A stretch of DNA of 17,781 bases from Nostoc sp. CHAB 5834 (GTDB lineage Bacteria; Cyanobacteriota; Cyanobacteriia; Cyanobacteriales; Nostocaceae), in the NCBI GenBank assembly GCA_020829485.1, contig JAIVFU010000123.1, positions 1-17,781 of the forward strand, written 5' to 3'. Within the stretch, counting starts at the first letter, position 1. Each line of letters starts with the position of its first letter. Positions 12,997 to 17,781 of the stretch are shown piece after piece. A model generated the notes under the pieces. The model was not told the DNA's origin. It was given only the letters and a program-made list of their open reading frames with translations, and made no database searches. Made by a program: the position numbers and the translations under genes.

Positions 12997-13899
12997 ATGG
13001 GCACAAACCCCTTCAAAAATCTTACCCGAAATGAAAAACAAATTCTGAGTGCCGAGATACTAAGTAAGTTCGTCCCAGAGATTCATAAGAAGCATGACGA
13101 TGACCGCACTTACCGGTACGACGAGCCCTTGACCAAGCGAAGTTTCAGGGTCACCAAATCGTCAGGATACACGGACCTTTCTGCAGACAAACCGGAAGAG
13201 CGGTTCTTTTTGTTTGAGTACGTCCCTACCGGAATGATGTGCCAGGGCTCTGGAGTCAATGAACACTGGGTCTCTGAGCCCCTGATTCACTCCCTGGAGG
13301 AAGCACACGGCCCCAACGGACTTCATGCCGCACTTGTGGCCAATAACGTGGACCCTGCAGACATAGCTTCGGCCGGCGGCGGCTACAGCGTTGACACCAA
13401 GTACCTTGGCAGCATGGAAGACTGCTCCCAGGAAATCGTCAAGGCGCTAAGCGCCAATAAACGGTACAGGTGCTACAGGACGCTTACTCATCAAGAGAAG
13501 CTGAAACAAAATCGAATCGAGCAAGTTGCCAAAGCCGATTACTTTCAACATGAAAATTCGATGATAGCCCATGCTCAAACCGAGAAAGGAATTTTCAAAG
13601 GTTGCTACTCTCTAACGGGGCTTTTACAGCCCGCGACAAAGGAGCGCATCCTTAGCTACTTAAATCGACCGAATCAAGAGTTATGGCTTGAAATCAGAGG
13701 ACTGCGGGTGGCAGGAATACATACGCTGTGGCAGGCTTGGACCAAGTCGAACCCTGCTGCTCCTCGCAGTGGGAATTGCGGGTTCCCTACCGCTGATGAA
13801 TTGCGAAATGCAATCCGGCATATCACCGAGTTTCGAGCCAGTGACGTAACCAATCGAAATCAAGATTGCGCCAAAAAGGGACTTTCCCTAGTGGCTTAA
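12997..13899 (+). CDS. Hypothetical protein, 300 aa
   Basis: Two ATGs, at 12991 and 12997, are possible; 12997 is preferred because AGGA (12987-12990) is then six bases upstream. TAA at 13897-13899. Soluble basic-and-acidic protein without signal peptide or membrane helices. Visible features are an N-terminal charged helix with K-H-D-D-D-R-T-Y-R-Y-D-E near 33-44, a Gly-rich A-G-G-G-Y-S-V-D turn near 125-132, C-Y-R-T-L-T-H near 158-164, and a C-terminal helical part. No recognised domain. It is divergent from the 64-residue gene across an operator-like region and ends in a strong terminator, so it is monocistronic. Local sequence is somewhat richer in A/T than the flanking exported-protein genes, hinting at separate origin. 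Confidence 0.75.
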   Translation: MGTNPFKNLTRNEKQILSAEILSKFVPEIHKKHDDDRTYRYDEPLTKRSFRVTKSSGYTDLSADKPEERFFLFEYVPTGMMCQGSGVNEHWVSEPLIHSLEEAHGPNGLHAALVANNVDPADIASAGGGYSVDTKYLGSMEDCSQEIVKALSANKRYRCYRTLTHQEKLKQNRIEQVAKADYFQHENSMIAHAQTEKGIFKGCYSLTGLLQPATKERILSYLNRPNQELWLEIRGLRVAGIHTLWQAWTKSNPAAPRSGNCGFPTADELRNAIRHITEFRASDVTNRNQDCAKKGLSLVA

Positions 13900-13924
13900 T
13901 CGGAATATTCGTTTTCAATGATTT

Positions 13925-13951
13925 AAGGGCCCATCACGGGCCCTTTTTTTT
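13925..13951 (+). terminator. Strong rho-independent terminator
   Basis: AAGGGCCC (13925-13932) and GGGCCCTT (13938-13945) form an 8-bp stem around ATCAC and run into an eight-T tract (13944-13951). It terminates the 12997-13899 gene. Confidence 0.9.
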
Positions 13952-14006
13952 GAGAGATTTAAGAAAATCAATTTAGAATAGAATAGAATGACATTGTCAA
14001 CATCAA

Positions 14007-14549
14007 ATGCTTAACATGGCAAACTGGCTTCATTTCGAAAAAATTGAAAACTGGGAATTCCTTGTTCTTCAAGGTTTCCAGTACGACGAAGTGACCGACC
14101 AGGAAATCACGGCAGCGCTGCGGGATATGCAGACGCTGTCGAAAGTCGACCCCTACATTGAGTGGCAAGACGACAAGTTCCTAATGAACAACGAGCAGGT
14201 GCCCGAGAACAGAAAGCACAGCTACCGCATAGCCGCACTGGTGCTCGCCTTCAGACGCGATGGCGGGATGGCAAAGGGCATCGAGCTGGACACTTTCTCC
14301 AATGGGCGGTGCTGCTCTTGTGTTGGGGATGGCCACCACCGCATCCGCTCTCTTCAATACCAGGGGCTACCCGCCGGCCCCTTCGAGCTGGGAGGGGTCA
14401 TCAAGGAACTCGAAAATCTGGTGAGCGTCGCGGGCACTCCCATTCCCAAAAAGGCGTCCTCACTGGTGGCGCCACGCCTGCTCTTGCCCGGTCGATACGA
14501 CATTAAGTTGCGGAAGCGCAAAACAGTCAACCCACTCGCGTACGCCTGA
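14007..14549 (+). CDS. ParB/Srx-fold-like hypothetical protein, 180 aa
   Basis: ATG 14007, or 14016 three codons later, to TGA 14549; neither start has a clear Shine-Dalgarno sequence. The most telling segment is V-G-D-G-H-H-R-I-R-S-L-Q-Y-Q-G-L at about 106-121. It matches the DGHHR-type motif of ParB N-terminal/sulfiredoxin-fold domains, and is preceded at about 75-90 by a helix and glycine turn in the usual position (L-V-L-A-F-R-R-D-G-G). In that superfamily the motif binds nucleotide or forms a nuclease/CTPase site. No ParB HTH or C-terminal dimer domain is present and no parA is nearby, so it is not a standard partition protein. The tail is basic. A TGACA-T-TGTCA palindrome (13989-13999) lies just upstream. 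Confidence 0.65.
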   Translation: MLNMANWLHFEKIENWEFLVLQGFQYDEVTDQEITAALRDMQTLSKVDPYIEWQDDKFLMNNEQVPENRKHSYRIAALVLAFRRDGGMAKGIELDTFSNGRCCSCVGDGHHRIRSLQYQGLPAGPFELGGVIKELENLVSVAGTPIPKKASSLVAPRLLLPGRYDIKLRKRKTVNPLAYA

Positions 14550-14581
14550 TACCGCTCGGGATGCGCCCCAAACCCCACCCC

Positions 14582-14624
14582 AAAAAAAAGACTGGCGCAG
14601 CGCCTGAGAGACACTGCGCCAGTC
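14582..14624 (-). terminator. Rho-independent terminator, minus strand
   Basis: GACTGGCGCAG (14590-14600) and CTGCGCCAGTC (14614-14624) form a perfect 11-bp stem. Read on minus it is followed by eight T (A at 14582-14589 on plus), so it terminates the 15267-14710 gene. It could also stop plus-strand readthrough weakly. A 6-bp hairpin TCGGGA/TCCCGA (14646-14662) lies between it and that gene. Confidence 0.85.
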
Positions 14625-14709
14625 AATGAGTTGAATGTTCTTAGTTCGGGAGCTTTTCCCGAGAAGAGCGAACCAGGCTCCTAAGCGCTAGACCTGTTCT
14701 GAAAAGCAA

Positions 14710-15267
14710 TCAAGCACGTTGGACACGGGACTGTTTTGCGACAATGCGCTGCTGTTTCGCCTGGGAGCGAAGAGCAGCCCAAGCCTCCAAACCCGCGGCA
14801 CTTATGACATAACGGCTATCGACCTTGTCGACCAGCATCCGCGCGTACAAAGTCTCCAGAATACTTACGGTACCGCTATGAGTCCCCCATACCCAGCCTC
14901 CATTCGGGTAGGGGTTCTCCTTCAGCGAGTTTAGAACTTCCCGCTGGGTGGGCCCCAACGCTTTATCGGAAAGCTTGCGGTCTACCGCCTTAGGCGCAGA
15001 GAGCGGAACTCCCATTAGCTTGCCCAGCGCTTCCTTGGTGCACGTAGTGAACTGGTTTTGCACTACCAATGGCGATACCCCATCGTCCCCCTTACGACCT
15101 CGAACTGTCATGTGCATGTACTTGTTACCAATCCGGTCCAAATTCCGACGAATCGTTGCCAAAGCCGTTTCTTCATCAGGCGCCAGCACCACGTACCTCA
15201 CACAGGTATGCAAACGCTCCCGGGGAGACAAAGGCAGATATACGTCCACTTCGAATACTTTACGCAT
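14710..15267 (-). CDS. Winged-helix-like protein, 185 aa
   Basis: ATG at 15267, TGA at 14710. The N-terminal ~60 residues look alpha/beta (V-D-V-Y-L-P-L-S, then C-V-R-Y-V-V-L-A-P-D-E-E-T-A-L-A-T-I). Residues about 103-166 have the outline of a winged helix: G-P-T-Q-R-E-V-L-N-S-L-K-E-N-P (first helix), H-S-G-T-V-S-I-L-E-T-L-Y (recognition-helix-like), then V-D-K-V-D-S-R-Y-V-I-S-A-A-G-L-E-A-W (wing plus helix). The tail is basic. It is divergent from another wHTH protein, shares with it a control region with two promoters, and has its own terminator, suggesting a two-regulator switch-like arrangement. The DNA target is unknown; an RNA- or protein-binding role is also possible. Confidence 0.65.
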   Translation of the reverse strand: MRKVFEVDVYLPLSPRERLHTCVRYVVLAPDEETALATIRRNLDRIGNKYMHMTVRGRKGDDGVSPLVVQNQFTTCTKEALGKLMGVPLSAPKAVDRKLSDKALGPTQREVLNSLKENPYPNGGWVWGTHSGTVSILETLYARMLVDKVDSRYVISAAGLEAWAALRSQAKQQRIVAKQSRVQRA

Positions 15268-15290
15268 TTATTTACTTTCTATATGCCTAT

Positions 15291-15319
15291 ATTTTAAACT
15301 GAGTGCACTCTGCTCGCAA
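15291..15319 (-). promoter_or_regulatory. Promoter for the 15267 gene with palindrome in its spacer
   Basis: On the minus strand, TTGCGA (complement of 15314-15319) and TAAAAT (complement of 15291-15296, one mismatch from the -10 consensus) are 17 bp apart. The perfect palindrome GAGTGCACTC (15301-15310) lies inside that spacer, a classic place for a repressor site. Confidence 0.6.
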
Positions 15320-15337
15320 CCTTTTCCAACACTAAAC

Positions 15338-15366
15338 TTGTCAAACTGCTCAATAAGTGAGACAAT
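15338..15366 (+). promoter_or_regulatory. Promoter for the 15400 gene overlapping tandem repeats
   Basis: TTGTCA (15338-15343, one mismatch from the -35 consensus) is followed after exactly 17 bp by GACAAT (15361-15366), a weak -10 that is part of the first 9-bp repeat. The predicted start of transcription falls in the second repeat. Confidence 0.45.
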
Positions 15367-15385
15367 TGAGACAATTGAGACAATT
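15359..15385 (+). repeat. Three tandem copies of a 9-mer (GAGACAATT)
   Basis: Copies occupy 15359-15367, 15368-15376 and 15377-15385 without mismatch. They lie between the predicted -35 box and the ribosome-binding site (AAGGA at 15389-15393) of the 15400 gene. The 9-bp period is close to one helical turn. They may be binding sites for a regulator, possibly the product of 15400 itself. Confidence 0.8.
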
Positions 15386-15399
15386 ATGAAGGAATCCAC

Positions 15400-16248
15400 A
15401 TGCCTACAAAAACAGTCAATCTAAAGTCTCTGCTTCAGACATTGACAGCTGACCTGCAGCAGCCAGGCGAACTTGCTAAAAAGCTGGGGGGCTCCCGAGC
15501 TACCCTCAACCGCAAACTCAGGGAGTTGGTGGAGCTGGGGCTCGTTGTGCAAGAAAATCAAGGCCGCGCCTCTGCATACCGCTTGAAGTCTCCCGCCGAG
15601 CAGTTTGAAAAGCCCAACAATGACGGTCGACACGTCTATGTAGAGATGGATGAGCCCACGGCTCGAATTGTCCATCAAGCTTTGGAGTCCTACGCACGTC
15701 TTGGCATAGGTCAACTCAAAGAGCTTACGGAACTTGCGCGCTGGGGCTCTATAAAGAAACGCGATGGCACCAAACCAACCCTCGAAGATATCAGCGAAGC
15801 CGATGAGCTGCTGAACAGGGTCAAGGAACTGCTGTTTGGACTCGAACGCAACGCAGGACTAGACATCCTGAATCCTCTGACTTCAAAGAATGCGCAAGTG
15901 GCTTGGTCTGTAAGCAAGGCATTGCGGCATCGAATGGCCTGGGACGCCAACCCAACCGGTGGCTTTGGTGTTGATTTCGACGAACCCCTATTCAATAAAG
16001 AGCTGGGGGCATCCGTCCAAGTAGCTAGCGGCGCGCACGGAGCTATTCCGGTCGACCTATCGCAGCTGCCCAGCGACCTCATGCTCGTGGCTCTGCGCTC
16101 AGGAGCCTACCGAGTGGTCGGACACACCGAGGATGGAGAACATCTGTACGTGCATGGGGAGTCTATGAACCCTCAAACAGCCATTCTCAAAGCGAAGAAG
16201 TCGCTTGAAAGCAAGAGCTCTCCACTCTCCGTAGATAAGTCCTTTTGA
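15400..16248 (+). CDS. N-terminal wHTH transcriptional-regulator-like protein, 282 aa
   Basis: ATG 15400, preceded by AAGGA; TGA at 16246-16248. Residues about 7-62 fit a winged helix-turn-helix: a first helix L-L-Q-T-L, then Q-P-G-E-L-A-K-K-L-G (22-30), the recognition helix S-R-A-T-L-N-R-K-L-R-E-L (32-43), L-G-L-V (46-49) and a short wing ending in S-A-Y-R-L (58-62), as in MarR/ArsR-like and IclR-type DNA-binding domains. The remaining 220 residues are an unrecognised, probably ligand- or partner-binding region with a long helical part (about 85-150) and a beta-rich end. It is divergent from the 15267 protein, and the tandem 9-mers in its leader suggest autoregulation. The next gene begins 73 bases after its stop. 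Confidence 0.75.
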   Translation: MPTKTVNLKSLLQTLTADLQQPGELAKKLGGSRATLNRKLRELVELGLVVQENQGRASAYRLKSPAEQFEKPNNDGRHVYVEMDEPTARIVHQALESYARLGIGQLKELTELARWGSIKKRDGTKPTLEDISEADELLNRVKELLFGLERNAGLDILNPLTSKNAQVAWSVSKALRHRMAWDANPTGGFGVDFDEPLFNKELGASVQVASGAHGAIPVDLSQLPSDLMLVALRSGAYRVVGHTEDGEHLYVHGESMNPQTAILKAKKSLESKSSPLSVDKSF

Positions 16249-16321
16249 CTGTACTGAACAAATACCCCAATGCGTCTACCTTAGCGCTTGATTACGTGAA
16301 AAGCGAAGAAAGCATTTTCAA

Positions 16322-16999
16322 ATGAAAAACATCTATTTGGTTCGGCACGGAGAGAGCCTGGCCAACGTCAGCAAAATGGTCCACTCGCAAACACCAGACC
16401 ATGCCATCCCTCTGTCAGCAAGGGGCACCGCCCAGGCTCAGGGCGCAGGAAAAGTTTTAGGAGAGTTGCTTCGTGCGGGGGATGGTTCTCCGGTGCGTCT
16501 CTGGACAAGCCCCTATCGCCGTACGCGTCAAACTGCGACTGAACTCAAGGCAGGTATGGGCGATATCGGCCGCCCCTTTGACCAACGTGAGCACATCAAC
16601 TTGTGTGAGCAGCAGTTCGGATTGTTTGACGGTTATGAGGACGAAGAGCTGGCCGAGGCCTTCCCTGTAGAGCACAAGCACTATGCTTTGGCAGTTTCGC
16701 ACGAAGGCAAATTCTGGCCTCGGATGCCAATGGGTGAGAGCCGTTTTGACGTTGCGGTTCGCGTTCATCAGGCGTTTGGAACCTTCCACCGCGACGCCTC
16801 TCGCCACGGCATCGAAAACATCATCGTCGTGTGCCATGGCGTGACGATGCGAGCATTCATCATGCAATGGTTGCATCTGCCCTATGAATGGTTTGAGCAG
16901 CAGAAAAACCCGGGAAACTGCGACATCTTTCACATCGCTTGTGACGAAGCCGGTGAAGGTCGATTCGTATACCAAGACGGAAAACTCATCACGGCCTGA
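16322..16999 (+). CDS. Histidine phosphatase family protein, 225 aa
   Basis: Member of the histidine phosphatase (phosphoglycerate-mutase-like) superfamily, which transfers phosphate through an active-site histidine. L-V-R-H-G-E-S (6-12) gives the nucleophile H9. S-P-Y-R-R-T-R-Q-T-A (63-72) supplies the phosphate-binding Arg. L-C-E-Q-Q-F-G-L-F-D-G (94-104) supplies the general acid (E96). V-V-C-H-G-V-T-M-R-A-F (169-179) supplies the second His, H172. G-E-S (138-140) is the usual substrate-proximal loop. All catalytic residues are intact and length is normal. The substrate cannot be told from sequence. ATG 16322 is the only sensible start, 73 bases after the regulator gene; the zinc-ribbon gene follows at 23 bases and may be co-transcribed. 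Confidence 0.9.
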   Translation: MKNIYLVRHGESLANVSKMVHSQTPDHAIPLSARGTAQAQGAGKVLGELLRAGDGSPVRLWTSPYRRTRQTATELKAGMGDIGRPFDQREHINLCEQQFGLFDGYEDEELAEAFPVEHKHYALAVSHEGKFWPRMPMGESRFDVAVRVHQAFGTFHRDASRHGIENIIVVCHGVTMRAFIMQWLHLPYEWFEQQKNPGNCDIFHIACDEAGEGRFVYQDGKLITA

Positions 17000-17022
17000 C
17001 CACTCAACAAATACCTGAGACC

Positions 17023-17481
17023 ATGAAAAGTATTCACAGGGCGTACGTGGGCCCCTATCTTGTAGTCCCCGCTTGCGAACACACTTCCATTAAGACGGTG
17101 TTCTATTGCTCAAAGTGCGGGCGGCACTCGCCACCAACCCACTCCTTTTGTTCAACTTGCGGAGGTGCTATTGCAGTATCAGAGGAACGTGTTCCGCATT
17201 TCAGGCCACCCTCGCTGCACACCTTGCCCGCCAAGTGGACTGACCTCATGTATTCCCCTAACATTGAGGCACCTGAAGAAAACACGGCTGTCTGGCTTCC
17301 GAATCAACGAGGGTTCGGCAGCATCGAGGAGCCCTCGGAAGGCAAAGCAATCCCTCTTAGTTCCCTCAACATCGATATCCCTAAGGCTGAGGAGCACTAC
17401 AAGGACTTTGTCGCCTTTGTGGAATCAGAATTTGGCATCAAAACCCGATGGGAGGGGGGCCTGGTGCTCTACATGGTCTGA
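17023..17481 (+). CDS. Zinc-ribbon-containing hypothetical protein, 152 aa
   Basis: ATG 17023 to TGA 17481, starting 23 bases after the phosphatase stop. Residues 29-46 carry a four-cysteine zinc ribbon: C29-S-K-C32 and C43-S-T-C46, with a Gly after each pair as usual. An additional C18/H20 lies just before it. The rest is without recognised features: a Pro/Trp-rich middle (about 58-95) and a C-terminal acidic helix around E-E-H-Y-K-D-F-V-A-F-V-E (122-133). No signal or membrane segment. Such small zinc-ribbon proteins are common in phages and accessory regions and can be nucleic-acid or protein adaptors; function unknown. The TnpB right-end repeat starts 49 bases after the stop. Confidence 0.75.
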   Translation: MKSIHRAYVGPYLVVPACEHTSIKTVFYCSKCGRHSPPTHSFCSTCGGAIAVSEERVPHFRPPSLHTLPAKWTDLMYSPNIEAPEENTAVWLPNQRGFGSIEEPSEGKAIPLSSLNIDIPKAEEHYKDFVAFVESEFGIKTRWEGGLVLYMV

Positions 17482-17529
17482 GCAGGCATAGCGGGCCGCG
17501 CTGAGTCCCGTTAGACCGGGTCAAAGGTG

Positions 17530-17781
17530 TTGACATCCTCCCCTCCCTAAAGGAAGGGGATTCCCACACCTGGAAGGCCATATCCAGCCTCGGGCAGGCC
17601 TGAAGGCCTTCCCTTATTCAACGCAGCTTCACCGGCTCTCGCCTCCGCTGCATCGGAAAACTCGTTCTCCAACCAAGCGAGCCCCCGGGCCTTGATGACC
17701 CGCGCGCTGTTGGTGTCCCGGTCATGCTCAGCACCACAGGCCGAGCAGCTCCAGCTGCGCACCCCAAGGTCTCTGAGCCCC
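17530..17781 (-). mobile_element. IS200/IS605-type TnpB element right end (copy 2, runs off window)
   Basis: Direct repeat of 11313-11564 with six mismatches by eye over 252 bp, including the right-end hairpin (17540-17559) and the GGATGTCAA terminus. The element continues beyond the window, so whether it is complete is unknown. In this family the flank at 17529 and below, read on the minus strand, would be the guide of an omega-RNA. Confidence 0.85.
17547..17781 (-). CDS. tnpB: TnpB RNA-guided nuclease, C-terminal part (runs off window)
   Basis: The frame is open from the window edge to the TAG at 17547-17549. It reads G-L-R-D-L-G-V-R-S-W-S-C-S-A-C-G at its visible start (second half of the zinc finger), then H-D-R-D-T-N-S-A with the third RuvC-like catalytic Asp, and the same C-terminal tail as copy 1, ending G-I-P-F-L. 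Differences from copy 1 are mostly silent or conservative (for example R-V-I-K for R-V-I-R and P-G-V for P-D-V), so the frame has stayed open under mutation. The start and the other catalytic motifs lie outside the window, so activity cannot be judged. Confidence 0.85.
   Translation of the reverse strand, partial: GLRDLGVRSWSCSACGAEHDRDTNSARVIKARGLAWLENEFSDAAEARAGEAALNKGRPSGLPEAGYGLPGVGIPFL

Noticed and set aside
15359..15385. CRISPR-like array
   Set aside because: The three 9-mers are contiguous, with no spacers, far too short for CRISPR repeats, and no cas gene is present.
16457..16975. Minus-strand frame of 172 codons
   Set aside because: Shadow of the histidine phosphatase, which keeps all catalytic motifs on the plus strand.

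Overview
The window looks like accessory DNA (plasmid, genomic island or prophage-like) from a betaproteobacterium, most plausibly Burkholderiales/Comamonadaceae. This rests on moderate-to-high GC, the protein styles (YkgJ-type cysteine cluster, choice-of-anchor D exported proteins, IS1595 and IS605-type TnpB remnants) and the lack of rRNA, core metabolic or intact tRNA genes. It is inference; no database was consulted. Gene density is high, but most products are small proteins of unknown function, each often with its own terminator.

Layout. 1-435: 3' end of a YkgJ-family Cys-cluster protein. 486-1868: exported protein with two ASPM/SPD2-like domains and a SPRY-like domain. 1964-4019: three plus-strand unknowns, one with a good sigma70-like promoter. 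4075-5084: two-gene minus-strand unit of unknown function, sharing a bidirectional terminator with the preceding genes. 5374-5727: small acidic protein with a clear terminator. 5728-6054: mostly non-coding, with a degenerate tRNA-like fragment. 6055-7149: unknown protein with an N-terminal glyoxalase-related-type motif. 7219-9081 (minus): exported seven-repeat RCC1-type propeller, a modular counterpart of the 486-1868 protein. 9190-10158 (minus): Gfo/Idh/MocA oxidoreductase. Divergent from it, 10280-11157 holds an overlapping pair: a putative HxD...H oxygenase/cupin-like protein and a small ADP-ribosyltransferase-fold-like protein.

11204-12090 is a scar of broken genes: the C-terminus of a DUF1653-like gene abuts the right end of a TnpB element. 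Only the C-terminal part of that TnpB remains, and it is fused head-on to the 3' part of an IS1595-family transposase. The same TnpB right end recurs at 17530-17781 in the same orientation (6 mismatches in 252 bp by eye), so the interval between is flanked by direct repeats.

12080-12910 (minus): three small genes (a two-helix membrane protein, an unknown protein ending in a large palindrome, and a 64-residue protein). 12997-14549: two plus-strand unknowns, the second with a ParB/Srx-like DGHHR motif. 14710-16248: two divergent winged-helix-like proteins separated by a 132-bp control region with two promoters, a perfect palindrome and a triplicated 9-mer. 16322-17481: a histidine phosphatase and a zinc-ribbon protein.

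No complete known defence or metabolic pathway could be assembled. The best leads are the oxygenase/ART-like pair, the two modular exported proteins, the layered IS scar with predicted guide-RNA ends, and several compact operator-like control regions.
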